Positions 48,597 through 57,807 are shown, counted from the first letter of the stretch. The stretch is 64,000 bases of DNA from Colwellia sp. MB02u-6 (GCF_014077095.1 NZ_JACGVG010000035.1:248001-312000), one strand, 5' to 3'. Notes: generated by a model from the letters alone, not told the origin. Numbers and translations are program-made.

Positions 48597-50500
48597 TGAT
48601 AGTGCTATTAGCGAGTTTACCTTTTTATCCCTTAGTGAGCTTCTTAGTGTTAATTGCCTTTGGCAAAAGACTGTCATGGCGGCTTGCGGCTATCATTAGT
48701 GTCAGTAGCATGGCACTAACGGTATTAGTTAGCGCGATATTATTGTTTGAGTTGTCAACTAGCCAGAACCAAGTGCTAAGCGTCAATCTCTGGCATTGGT
48801 TTGATTTATCTAATCAAATGGGGACGGGTGTAGTAAATGTGCGTTTTTACCTTGATGGCTTATCTGCTGTTATGATTAGTGTTGTTAGCGGCGTTGGTTT
48901 TCTTATTCATTTATTTGCCGCGATTTACATGAAAGCTGATACGAATTTCTCGCGTTTTATGGCGTATATGAACCTATTTATTGTCGCTATGTTGATATTG
49001 GTCTTAGCAGATAATTTAGTGCTGCTTTATTTAGGCTGGGAAGGTGTGGGTTTATGTAGCTTTTTATTGATTGGCTTTTGGTACCAAGAAAAGAGCAATG
49101 TTTTAGCTGCGCGTAAAGCTTTTATTGTTACCCGTATCGGTGATACATCGATGGCGATAGGCTTGCTGTTAATGTTTAATACCTTTGGTGAATTAAATAT
49201 AGCCGCGGTAACAACACTTGCCCAACAAGCCAATATTGCTGCTGGTCCCAGCTCTTTTTCTAGTTCAGAACAAGCCAACAACATTTATTGGATTGCCTTA
49301 TTATTGCTTGGTGGCGCTGTGGGTAAATCAGCGCAATTGCCACTGCAAACTTGGTTACCTGATGCCATGGCAGGGCCGACCCCGGTGAGTGCTCTGATAC
49401 ATGCCGCGACTATGGTCACGGCAGGGGTGTATTTAATTGCCCGTATGCATGGCATTTTTTTATTAGCACCTGAAGTAATGAATTATGTCGCTTGGTTGGG
49501 TGCACTGACCTTATTACTCGCCAGTGTTGCTGCACTAGCGCAGACTGATATTAAACGAGTTTTGGCCTATTCAACTATGAGCCAAATTGGTTACATGATG
49601 CTAGCGCTTGGAGCGGGTGCGTGGTCTGCTGGCGTTTTTCATTTGATGACCCATGCTTTTTTTAAAGCGCTGTTGTTCTTAACGGCAGGTGCGGTGATTT
49701 ATGCGCTACATCATCAACAAAATCTTTTCAAAATGGGTGGTTTATTGAAGAAGCTCCCCTTTGAAACGAGTTTATTTTTGGTAGGTTTAATTTGTCTGAT
49801 GGCGCTACCTGGTACTTCTGGTTTTTTCTCTAAAGAAGCGATTATTGCCCAGCTTTGGTCGTCCAATACGGCTGGGCCGATGTTATGGTGGTGCGCTATT
49901 CTAGGGGCATTATTAACCAGTATTTATAGTTGTCGGTTATTTTTTCTCGCCTTTCTTGGTACGGCACGCTGCACTGAAAACCCCCAGGCTGAAAAGAGTC
50001 TATTGTTGCGCAGTGCATTGATTATTTTGGCCTTGTTATCTTTATTTGGTGGACTTATTCCGCTTGATCTTACATTGGTTTTTTCAGCAGCTATTCAAAC
50101 ACCTTTAGTGCAGCTGATTGAGCCTACTTGGTTACATAGCGTTGCCATAATAACGCCATTTATCGGTATGCTGTTTTCTTGGTTTTATTTCCAAAATTAT
50201 CGTCTTTCGCCGCTTAAAGGTACTAAGTATAATATTGAGGCGAGTGAAGGTAAAATTGTGCTGTTCTGCCGTCAAGGATTAGGTTTTGATGTGTTCTATA
50301 ATGCACTGCTAGTTAAGCCTTATCAGTGGCTTGCCCAAGTAAATAAACGCGATATCTTTGACCAAATCATTATGCTCAATGCTTGGTATGTTGGGTTATG
50401 GCACGATAGCTTGATTTTGGTGCAAAATGGTAGTTTACGCTGGTATTTAGCTGCTTTTGGACTAGCGATAATCTTGCTGTTAGGAGTGAGCTTTTTATGA
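48596..50500 (+). CDS. nuoL: NADH-quinone oxidoreductase subunit L (antiporter-like)
   Basis: A 634-aa proton-pumping subunit. Conserved lines are DNLVLLYLGWEGVGLCSFLLIGFWY (functional Glu), GKSAQLPLQTWLPDAMAGPTPVSALIHAATMVTAGVYL (Lys of the proton path) and AYSTMSQIGYMMLALG. The long C-terminal lateral helix seen in NuoL is represented by the last 100 residues. Length is close to E. coli (613). It overlaps nuoM by 4 bases. Confidence 0.96.
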   Translation: MIVLLASLPFYPLVSFLVLIAFGKRLSWRLAAIISVSSMALTVLVSAILLFELSTSQNQVLSVNLWHWFDLSNQMGTGVVNVRFYLDGLSAVMISVVSGVGFLIHLFAAIYMKADTNFSRFMAYMNLFIVAMLILVLADNLVLLYLGWEGVGLCSFLLIGFWYQEKSNVLAARKAFIVTRIGDTSMAIGLLLMFNTFGELNIAAVTTLAQQANIAAGPSSFSSSEQANNIYWIALLLLGGAVGKSAQLPLQTWLPDAMAGPTPVSALIHAATMVTAGVYLIARMHGIFLLAPEVMNYVAWLGALTLLLASVAALAQTDIKRVLAYSTMSQIGYMMLALGAGAWSAGVFHLMTHAFFKALLFLTAGAVIYALHHQQNLFKMGGLLKKLPFETSLFLVGLICLMALPGTSGFFSKEAIIAQLWSSNTAGPMLWWCAILGALLTSIYSCRLFFLAFLGTARCTENPQAEKSLLLRSALIILALLSLFGGLIPLDLTLVFSAAIQTPLVQLIEPTWLHSVAIITPFIGMLFSWFYFQNYRLSPLKGTKYNIEASEGKIVLFCRQGLGFDVFYNALLVKPYQWLAQVNKRDIFDQIIMLNAWYVGLWHDSLILVQNGSLRWYLAAFGLAIILLLGVSFL

Positions 50501-51939
50501 CAGTAACTTTAATTATGCTGGCATTAGTTATTGCGGGTGCACTGGCTTGGCGAGCTGAAACATACTGGCAAGGTAGTGCTAAATGGCTAGCGTTAATTAG
50601 CTTAGCGTTATTAGCAACAGTTTTTGCGGTTTTTGTTATCGACTACGCTATTAACCACAATAATGACTTTGCGCAGTTACAGGTATTGAGCCGAGTAAAT
50701 TGGATTAAAACTTTTAATATTCAATATAGTATAGCGCTTGATCAGTTGAGTATTGTATTAATAGCCTTGACCTGGCTGTTAGCCATTATTTGTGCGTTAG
50801 TTTCTTGGCATGAAATTAAGCGCCATGTTGGTTTTTACTATTTTAATTTATTGTTAACTATTGCTGGCATTATTGGGGTTTTTGTGGCCGTTGATATGTT
50901 TCTTTTCTTCTTCTTTTGGGAAGTCATGTTATTGCCGATGACCGCTATTATTGCTATTTGGGGCCATGAAAAAAAACACTTTGCTGCGTTAAAATTTTTC
51001 ATTTTCACCCAAGTAAGTAGTTTACTGATGCTAGTGGCTATTATTGCCACAGGCTATTTTCATTTATTACAAACTGGGCAGTTAAGTTTTTATTACCTAG
51101 ACTGGTTGATGTTGGATATACCGCTGTCAATGAGTCAATATTTAATGTTGGGTTTTTTTATTGCTTTTGCGGTTAAGTTACCTTCTGTGCCGTTGCACAG
51201 TTGGCTACCTGACGCGCATACCCAGGCGCCAACAGCGGGTAGTGTATTACTTGCCGGGGTATTATTGAAAACTGGCGCCTATGGTTTAATTCGTTTTGTT
51301 ATTTTTTTGTTCCCACAGGCCAGTACGCAATTCGCACCTATTGCGGCAACATTGGCAGTGGTAAGTATTATTTATGGTGCGAAAATGGCCTTTGCCCAGC
51401 AAGATTTTAAACGTTTAGTAGCTTATAGCAGCATTAGCCATATGGGCTTTGTCATGTTGGCACTTTTTGCTTTTAATAGTATGGCTTATCAAGGGGCTAT
51501 TGTGACTATGGTGGCACATGGTCTTAGTAGCGCTGCTTTATTCTCGCTCGCAGGCATGATTTATCAACGTATTCATAGTAGAAATTTGGCCGATATGGGT
51601 GGATTTTGGCAAAGTGCACCCCGTATGGGGGGATTTGCTTTGGCCTTTGCTGGTGCTGCGTTTGGTTTACCGGGTTTAGCTAATTTTATCGGTGAATTTT
51701 TGAGTCTAGTAGGTGTTTTTCAAGTGTTGCCTGAATTTGCCGTTATTGCTGCCCTAGGGCTTATTGGATCAGCTATTTATGGCATGGTGCTGTTTCAATC
51801 AAGTTTTCAAGGTACGCCAACACAAGACATTATTGATCTACAGCCTAGGGAGCTGATTATTTGTGGCTCATTATTATTGATGCTATTAGCCATTGGTTTA
51901 TATCCAATGCTATTGCTTAAATTCTCATTTGGAGCCTAA
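50497..51939 (+). CDS. nuoM: NADH-quinone oxidoreductase subunit M (antiporter-like)
   Basis: A 480-aa antiporter-like proton pump. Hallmarks are FFFFFWEVMLLPMTAIIAIWG with the key Glu and KLPSVPLHSWLPDAHTQAPTAGSVLLAGVLLKTGAYGLIRF. AYSSISHMGFVMLALFAF follows. E. coli NuoM is 509 aa; this one is slightly shorter. The ATGA overlap with nuoL and the 3-base gap to nuoN keep the three pumps coupled. Confidence 0.96.
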   Translation: MTVTLIMLALVIAGALAWRAETYWQGSAKWLALISLALLATVFAVFVIDYAINHNNDFAQLQVLSRVNWIKTFNIQYSIALDQLSIVLIALTWLLAIICALVSWHEIKRHVGFYYFNLLLTIAGIIGVFVAVDMFLFFFFWEVMLLPMTAIIAIWGHEKKHFAALKFFIFTQVSSLLMLVAIIATGYFHLLQTGQLSFYYLDWLMLDIPLSMSQYLMLGFFIAFAVKLPSVPLHSWLPDAHTQAPTAGSVLLAGVLLKTGAYGLIRFVIFLFPQASTQFAPIAATLAVVSIIYGAKMAFAQQDFKRLVAYSSISHMGFVMLALFAFNSMAYQGAIVTMVAHGLSSAALFSLAGMIYQRIHSRNLADMGGFWQSAPRMGGFALAFAGAAFGLPGLANFIGEFLSLVGVFQVLPEFAVIAALGLIGSAIYGMVLFQSSFQGTPTQDIIDLQPRELIICGSLLLMLLAIGLYPMLLLKFSFGA

Positions 51940-51942
51940 GTG

Positions 51943-53469
51943 ATGATGTCTATAACGAGTAACTCAGCACCTTTACTTACCATGACAATAGCCAGCGCAA
52001 TTTTGCCACAACTCATTATCGCTTTTGGTATAACCTTAGCGTTGTTGCTGGTGGCTTGGAAAAGATCACAACGCACCATCGCCGTATTCTCCTCTTTGAT
52101 ACTTTTTACCGCCTTGTTAGCCAATGTTAGCTTACTAGCCATGCCAACAACCCAAGTGACGCAGTTGTTAAAAGTTGATGGTTACAGCCGTTTTGCTTTT
52201 AGTTTGATACTAATTTCAGCCTTGGTGGCTTTACGTATGAGCCATAGTTTTCTTAAAGCGCATATAGAAGTGCATGATGAGTATTATTTATTGTTATTGC
52301 TACTAGTACTTGGGGCGGGTGTTTTGGTTACTAGCGACCATTTTGCCAGTTTATTTTTAGGCTTTGAGCTGCTAAGCCTAAGTTTGGTAGGGCTAGTGGG
52401 TTATCATCGAGAGAGTAATTACAGTGTTGAAAGTGCTTTTAAATATTTGGTATTAAGCGCCACTGCATCGAGTTTTATGCTCTTGGGTATTGCCTTTATT
52501 TATAGCGTTACCGGTGATATGAGCTTTAACGCCACGACAGTTTCTGCGATACACCATCAGCAAGGTTTAGCGCTGTTTTATCAGCTAGGACTGTTGTTAT
52601 TCGTTTCTGGCATCGCCTTTAAATTATCAATTGCGCCGTTTCATTTCTGGACACCGGATGTTTATCAAGGAGCACCAACACCAGTAACTATGTTGATGGC
52701 CACGATATCAAAAGTTGCTATGTTCGTTGTTTTGCTTAAGTGCATTATCGCTCAGCGCTATTGGTTACACGACAATTTTCAATTGTTTTTGATGTCATTT
52801 GCGGTGATTTCTATGTTGTTGGGTAATGTGATGGCACTTAAACAGCAACATTTAAAACGCTTATTGGCTTATTCATCGATTGCCCATATGGGCTACTTAC
52901 TCATTGTGATCATTGTTACTTCAGCGCAAAGTTTGGCGTTTACTTGGCAAAGTGCGTTATTTTATTTAGCAGCCTATACCCTTGCTAACCTATCAATTTT
53001 TATCGTTATTGCGTTAATTCAGCAGCAAAATTCCCGCGTAGTTTTTCAAGAAGATATTTTATTAGCAGACTTACAAGGTTTATTTTGGCGCGTACCGAGT
53101 TATGGTTTGTTGATGTTACTTGGTTTGCTGAGTTTAGCGGGCATTCCTTTAACCATGGGTTTTATTGGTAAATTCTATATCTTAAGTCAGGCAACTATTG
53201 CTCATGCTTGGTGGTTAATTGCCACGCTTATTATCGCTAGTGGTATCAGTTTAGCTTATTATTTACCGATGATATTTAAAATTTTTGCTGATGCGCCATC
53301 TGATAGGCTATTCGATACGCAAAAAATGAACGGCAAAGTCAAAGCGCTTGAAGGACATATTATTGAGCAAGTATTAGTGTATAGTTTTATTGTATTTGGC
53401 TTGGTCTTTGGTATTTTACCGGAAGTAATTAATCAACTTATCGCTTCCGTTAGCAAACTCGCTAATTAA
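51943..53469 (+). CDS. nuoN: NADH-quinone oxidoreductase subunit N (antiporter-like)
   Basis: Last nuo gene, 508 aa with about 14 helices. Conserved lines are LGFELLSLSLVGLVGYHRES (Glu), KLSIAPFHFWTPDVYQGAPTPVTMLMATISKVAMFVV and AYSSIAHMGYLLIVI. ATG 51943 is eight bases after GGAG; GTG 51940 and ATG 51946 are alternatives. No clear terminator follows; the DGSG-repeat pseudogene begins 25 bases later. Confidence 0.95.
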   Translation: MMSITSNSAPLLTMTIASAILPQLIIAFGITLALLLVAWKRSQRTIAVFSSLILFTALLANVSLLAMPTTQVTQLLKVDGYSRFAFSLILISALVALRMSHSFLKAHIEVHDEYYLLLLLLVLGAGVLVTSDHFASLFLGFELLSLSLVGLVGYHRESNYSVESAFKYLVLSATASSFMLLGIAFIYSVTGDMSFNATTVSAIHHQQGLALFYQLGLLLFVSGIAFKLSIAPFHFWTPDVYQGAPTPVTMLMATISKVAMFVVLLKCIIAQRYWLHDNFQLFLMSFAVISMLLGNVMALKQQHLKRLLAYSSIAHMGYLLIVIIVTSAQSLAFTWQSALFYLAAYTLANLSIFIVIALIQQQNSRVVFQEDILLADLQGLFWRVPSYGLLMLLGLLSLAGIPLTMGFIGKFYILSQATIAHAWWLIATLIIASGISLAYYLPMIFKIFADAPSDRLFDTQKMNGKVKALEGHIIEQVLVYSFIVFGLVFGILPEVINQLIASVSKLAN

Positions 53470-53494
53470 TTGTTACTTTCAGAAAAAATATTAA

Positions 53495-53794
53495 ATCTGT
53501 ATATCTATTATTAATGGCTCACAAGAAATAGAGATTAATGACCTTGATGGAAATCTTGATATTGACGATAGTTCAGGCGACATTTCTGTAATAGGTATAT
53601 CAGACAAGGCATTTTTCAAGATGGTTCAGGTCATTTAACGGTCAAAAAAGTAGACGGCGAGATCACTATTGACGATGGCTCTGGTGATCTCGAAATAAAG
53701 ATAGAGAAAATTGGCCGGATTAAAAACCCTAGCAAGTTGCTCAGGTGGTTTATGGGTTAAAAAGCTAAAAGCCGGCTATGAAACCGACAGTTAA
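53495..53794 (+). pseudogene. frameshifted remnant of a DGSG-repeat (DUF4097-like beta-solenoid) protein
   Basis: Coding-like sequence continues through three frames with stops in each. Frame from 53513: NGSQEIEINDLDGNLDIDDS then SGDISVIG. After a shift near 53611: FQDGSGHLTVKKVDGEITID then DGSGDLEIK. After another near 53735: SGGLWVKKLKAGYETDS and TAA at 53792. The unit xxDGSGDLxVKxVxGxI repeats about every 20 residues, as in repeat proteins of the DUF4097/beta-solenoid kind. There is no start codon with a ribosome binding site, so the 5' part is lost. The two frameshifts make expression of a full protein unlikely. Confidence 0.65.
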
Positions 53795-53901
53795 GTAAAA
53801 TTCGTTTTAATTATCGTAGAATGCTCAGCATAGCTTAAAGGGCTGTTTTTATGTTTTTATGCTTTTTTTACTGTTTAATAGCGTTTAATACACATTGTAG
53901 C

Positions 53902-53929
53902 TTGTATAAATTAACTGAATCTGTATAAT
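53902..53929 (+). promoter_or_regulatory. deaD promoter
   Basis: -35 TTGTAT (53902-53907), 16-base spacer, perfect -10 TATAAT (53924-53929). Start point near 53936, giving a leader of about 213 bases. Confidence 0.65.
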
Positions 53930-53935
53930 GCGCGC

Positions 53936-54148
53936 CTCTGTAATCGTCAATAAAAATAGTTTCCAAGTGAAACTTAGCGAATTACAGAAACTTAAAATGA
54001 GTGGGGTATATCCGCCCATAGACTTGCCCAGTTAACCTTTCAACGTTAACGTAAGAATGTGCCTTAAGTCTTCCTGGTGGTTTCCTCGTATATGTACGTA
54101 GGAATTTTGGCGCATAGCCAGTTTCTACCATGAGAAGACAAAAATTAT
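53936..54148 (+). promoter_or_regulatory. structured 5' leader of deaD
   Basis: The leader can form a hairpin GTTAAC-loop-GTTAAC near 54031-54050 and a larger element closed by TGTGCC (54058-54063) and GGCGCA (54109-54114) with an inner stem TTCCTCGTA (54082-54090) against TACGTAGGAA (54095-54104). Long structured leaders are known for cold-shock genes, including deaD/csdA in E. coli. A temperature-responsive role is inferred. Confidence 0.45.
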
Positions 54149-55960
54149 ATGACTGATCTTAACAACGCCTCTGTAGGCTTTGACGCCCTTGGTTTGCCTG
54201 AAAACTTAGTATCTGCTGTAAAAGCACTAGGTTTTGAATCATCTACTGCAATTCAAGCGCAAACAATTCCCCCTTTACTTGCTGGTAAAGATGTCCTTGG
54301 TGAAGCGCAAACTGGTACCGGTAAAACGGCTGCATTTGGTTTGCCTGCATTAGCAAAAATTGATGTCACTATTCGTAAACCACAATTAATGGTCTTAGCG
54401 CCAACGCGTGAGCTAGCCATTCAAGTAGCAGAAGCAATTGAAACCTTTGCACAACACATGAAAGGTTTACGTGTTGCTACTTTATATGGTGGTCAATCGT
54501 ACCAACCACAATTTCAACAACTCGAACGTGGTGCACAAGTTGTTGTTGGTACTCCTGGTCGTTTGATGGATCATTTACGTCGTAAGAGCCTTAAACTAGA
54601 TAACCTATCATTTTGTGTGCTTGATGAAGCTGATGAAATGTTAAACATGGGCTTTTTAGAAGACATTGAGTGGATCCTTGAGCACTTACCAAAAGAAACA
54701 CAAATGGCATTGTTTTCTGCCACTATGCCAGCACAAATTCGCAAAGTAGCGAATCGCTTTTTGAAAGATCCTGAGCACATTAAAATTGCGGCAGTGAAAA
54801 AAGAAAAAGCTAATATTACTCAATATGCATGGAAAGTTAGCGGCATTAACAAAATGACAGCTTTAGAGCGTATTGCTGAGACTGTTGACTACGATGCGAT
54901 GCTAATTTTTGTACGTACTCGTAATGATACCATTGACGTTGCTGAAAAATTAGAACGTGCAGGTTATGCTTCTGTTGCTTTAAACGGTGACATGAACCAA
55001 GCACAGCGTGAACGTACTGTTGACCAACTTAAATCAGGTGTGTCATCAATTCTTGTTGCAACCGATGTTGTTGCTCGTGGTCTTGATATTCCGCGTCTTT
55101 CATTAGTTATCAACTATGACTTACCAGGTGACAACGAAGCTTATGTTCACCGTATTGGCCGTACCGGCCGTGCAGGACGTAGTGGTACAGCTATTTCATT
55201 TGTTCGTCCACGTGAAATGTACTCTTTACGTCATTATGAACGTTTAACGTCTGGTACGATTGCTATGTACGACTTACCTAATATTCAAGAAATAGGTAAA
55301 GCACGTATTGAGCGTACTGGTAATGAGTTAGCTAGTATTGTTGCTGATAAAGAGTTAACGGCAATGCGTGAAATTATTGAAACAATGGCCAGTGAGTCAG
55401 AACTTTCAATGACAGATTTAGCGGCAGCGTTACTTTATCAAAAACAGTTAAAGCAGCCTCTACAACCGAAAGAAGATCCAAAGCCTCGTCGTGATGCACG
55501 TGAAAGAAATGATCGTGACAGCAAAGGTGGTGAAAGTCGTGGTGCTCGTAATGACAGCCGTGGCGGTCGTAATGAAGCCCGTGGCGGTCGCAGTGAAGCT
55601 CGTGGTGATAGTCGTAATGAGAACCGTCCAGAGCGCGCTCCTCGTAAAGCGAAAGTTGCACGTTCAGATGTCGATTGGCAGACTTACCGCCTAGAAGTAG
55701 GCAAAGAGCATGGTGCACGTCCTGGTGACATCGTTGGCGCTATCGCTAATGAAATTTCATTAGACAGCAGCTACATTGGCGCGATTAACTTACATGACAA
55801 ACATAGTTTTGTGCAATTACCTAAAGGTATGCCTGACAAGTCATTTACGCAATTAAAGCGTGTTCGTGTTCGTCGTCAAGCATTAGAGATTACGGTTTCT
55901 GATACTCAGACACCAGCAGCATCGTCTGAGCGTCCACGTAAAGAGCAACACACTAGCTAA
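54149..55960 (+). CDS. deaD: DEAD-box RNA helicase DeaD (CsdA)
   Basis: ATP-dependent RNA helicase for ribosome assembly and mRNA decay in the cold, 603 aa. Motifs: AQTGTGKT (53-60), PTRELAIQ, DEAD (159-162), SATMP, ARGLDIPR and HRIGRTGRAGRSG. A DbpA-type RNA-binding domain lies at about 510-585 (DWQTYRLEVGKEHGARPGDIVGAI). The linker before it (about 440-505) is an Arg/Gly/Asp/Ser-rich low-complexity run. It is preceded by a long structured leader and followed by a terminator, so it is a single-gene unit. Confidence 0.95.
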   Translation: MTDLNNASVGFDALGLPENLVSAVKALGFESSTAIQAQTIPPLLAGKDVLGEAQTGTGKTAAFGLPALAKIDVTIRKPQLMVLAPTRELAIQVAEAIETFAQHMKGLRVATLYGGQSYQPQFQQLERGAQVVVGTPGRLMDHLRRKSLKLDNLSFCVLDEADEMLNMGFLEDIEWILEHLPKETQMALFSATMPAQIRKVANRFLKDPEHIKIAAVKKEKANITQYAWKVSGINKMTALERIAETVDYDAMLIFVRTRNDTIDVAEKLERAGYASVALNGDMNQAQRERTVDQLKSGVSSILVATDVVARGLDIPRLSLVINYDLPGDNEAYVHRIGRTGRAGRSGTAISFVRPREMYSLRHYERLTSGTIAMYDLPNIQEIGKARIERTGNELASIVADKELTAMREIIETMASESELSMTDLAAALLYQKQLKQPLQPKEDPKPRRDARERNDRDSKGGESRGARNDSRGGRNEARGGRSEARGDSRNENRPERAPRKAKVARSDVDWQTYRLEVGKEHGARPGDIVGAIANEISLDSSYIGAINLHDKHSFVQLPKGMPDKSFTQLKRVRVRRQALEITVSDTQTPAASSERPRKEQHTS

Positions 55961-55983
55961 TCACTAGTACAAATAGAATACCG

Positions 55984-56020
55984 AAAACGCTAATTCTTCA
56001 CTAGAATTGGCGTTTTTTTT
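55984..56020 (+). terminator. terminator after deaD
   Basis: AAAACGCTAATTCT, loop TCACT, AGAATTGGCGTTTTTTTT: a 12-base stem with one mismatch or G-T pair and eight T. Confidence 0.9.
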
Positions 56021-56055
56021 CGCCTATAGAATGGAGCTCAAGCACAGGTTTTTTA

Positions 56056-56071
56056 ATACCAGTTTCATTAA
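56056..56071. repeat. second ATACCA-type repeat half
   Basis: ATACCAGTTTCATTAA matches the element at 17823-17837 in 15 of 16 positions. No matching right half (TTGGTAT) is seen within 60 bases, so this copy is partial. Confidence 0.35.
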
Positions 56072-56231
56072 TTATCGGGTCTACTTTATAGGCAGGTGCA
56101 ACACCTCAGTACTGCGTTGTTTTAACCAGGTGATATGACCAGAAAATTAGTGAGATTGGAATAATTAGTATCTTAATTTCTTTAAGATTTTTTGACGGTT
56201 AACTGAACGAATTGTTGAGCCTTAAACTTAC

Positions 56232-56327
56232 TGTAAATATATGGTTACATCTGTGGGTGTTGCTAGCTATAGCTTAGATCCCCATCATTAACAATTCATC
56301 CGCTTTACACGTAAAAATAGATTTACG
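56232..56327 (+). promoter_or_regulatory. two TyrR-like boxes upstream of hppD
   Basis: Box 1 at 56232-56249 is TGTAAATATATGGTTACA, one mismatch from TGTAAA-N6-TTTACA. Box 2 at 56310-56327 is CGTAAAAATAGATTTACG, a perfect palindrome that keeps the invariant G and C at the right distance. They are 78 bases apart and 89-167 bases upstream of the hppD start. TyrR/PhhR-type regulators control tyrosine catabolism, which suits the gene. Confidence 0.6.
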
Positions 56328-56415
56328 CCTCAAAAAATGTCAGTTTTTTCATTCACTTCCTCTGCGGTGAATTCACGGTGATAATCGCCTCATTGCTACA
56401 ATGAGAGAAACAACT

Positions 56416-57474
56416 ATGACAGAATTAACAAAGACAGAATTAACAAACCCACTTAATTTACGTGGTATCGAATTTATTGAATATGCATCGCCTGACTCTG
56501 ACTTTATGGAAAATGCGTTTTATGGTTTTGGCTTTTCAAAAACAAAAAAATTCACAGGTCGCGATATCGATTATTTTAATCAGAACGATATTCATTTTTT
56601 ATTAAATCATGAACAAGCGGGTTTTTCTAAAGAGTTTGCTAAAAGCCACGGCCCAGCAATTTGTTCCATGGGTTGGCGAGTAGAAGATGCCGAGTTTGCC
56701 TTTGAGCAAGCCGTTGTTCGTGGTGCAAAGTCAGCACAAGAAGTTGATAATAAACTACCTTATCCCGCTATTTTTGGTATTGGTGACAGCTTAATTTACT
56801 TCATTGAGAAATTTGGTGCTAAAGGCTCAATATATGAAGATGATTTCGAAGATATTGCTGAACCTGTATTAGTAAAAGATAAAGGCTTTAAAGCCGTTGA
56901 TCATTTAACTAATAACGTTTACCAAGGCACAATGGAGCATTGGGCTAATTTTTATAAAAATATCTTTGGTTTTACTGATATTCGTTACTTTGATATTAAA
57001 GGGGCAAAATCAGCGTTGGTTTCATACGCTTTACAATCGCCTTGTGGTACTTTTTGTATTCCTATTAATGAAGGGAAAGGTACCAGCAATAACCAAATAG
57101 ACGAATATTTAAATGAGTATAATGGTCCAGGAGTACAACACTTAGCTTTTATTTCAGATGATTTATTGGGCTCTTTAGATCAATTAGATAAAAACATCAT
57201 TGATACCTTAAATATCGTACCTGAATATTATGATGATGTGTTTGATCGTATTCCTTGGGTAAAAGAAGATCACCAGCGCATTCGTGATCATCAAGTATTA
57301 GTCGATAGCCAAAACGAAAATTCATACTTGTTACAGATATTCACTAAGAATATTTTTGGACCTATTTTTATTGAAATGATCCAACGTGTTGATGACCAAG
57401 GTTTTGGCGAAGGTAACTTCACTGCTTTATTCAAGTCAATCGAACTTAACCAGATAGAACGTGGCGTGCTTTAA
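56416..57474 (+). CDS. hppD: 4-hydroxyphenylpyruvate dioxygenase
   Basis: Fe(II) enzyme that converts 4-hydroxyphenylpyruvate to homogentisate in tyrosine breakdown, also the entry to pyomelanin. Two vicinal-oxygen-chelate domains; iron ligands are His in KAVDHLTNNV, His in VQHLAFISDD and Glu in PIFIEMIQRV. I prefer ATG 56416 (352 aa) with GAGAG eight bases upstream; ATG 56401 lacks one. The N-terminus holds a direct repeat, TELTK then TELTN, from a 14-base DNA repeat. Two TyrR-like boxes lie upstream. No homogentisate dioxygenase gene is present nearby, so the rest of the pathway is elsewhere. Confidence 0.94.
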   Translation: MTELTKTELTNPLNLRGIEFIEYASPDSDFMENAFYGFGFSKTKKFTGRDIDYFNQNDIHFLLNHEQAGFSKEFAKSHGPAICSMGWRVEDAEFAFEQAVVRGAKSAQEVDNKLPYPAIFGIGDSLIYFIEKFGAKGSIYEDDFEDIAEPVLVKDKGFKAVDHLTNNVYQGTMEHWANFYKNIFGFTDIRYFDIKGAKSALVSYALQSPCGTFCIPINEGKGTSNNQIDEYLNEYNGPGVQHLAFISDDLLGSLDQLDKNIIDTLNIVPEYYDDVFDRIPWVKEDHQRIRDHQVLVDSQNENSYLLQIFTKNIFGPIFIEMIQRVDDQGFGEGNFTALFKSIELNQIERGVL

Positions 57475-57501
57475 GCTAACTTATAGCGCTATAATTTATC
57501 T

Positions 57502-57528
57502 AAAAAGCCAGCATTTGCTGGCTTTTTT
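57502..57528 (+). terminator. terminator after hppD
   Basis: AAAAAGCCAGC, loop ATTT, GCTGGCTTTTTT: a perfect stem followed by six T. Confidence 0.92.
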
Positions 57529-57807
57529 ATGTTCTGACATAAGCTAAGTACCAACATCCGTGTTGGCAATATCATAGTTAAATAGCTGTTTTTAGCCATC
57601 GATGTCATATGATACTATGTCTCTCGACAATGGCTCCCGCATTATACTAATGAGCTTTATTTGTCTATGGAGGTAGGTGTTGATATGAAGGAGTCATGAT
57701 TTTCAGGACAGCACAAATGACCTAGCTATGGTGTCGATGTCAGTAAAATCATATAACTGAAATTGTAGAGCTCGATGTATGCATGAGGTAAGTTATATTT
57801 TGCAGGT

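Noticed and set aside
55374-55718. 114-aa His/Tyr-rich frame antisense to deaD
   Set aside because: The odd composition (repeated HYDRHG-like units) simply mirrors the Arg/Gly/Ser-rich low-complexity linker of DeaD on the other strand.
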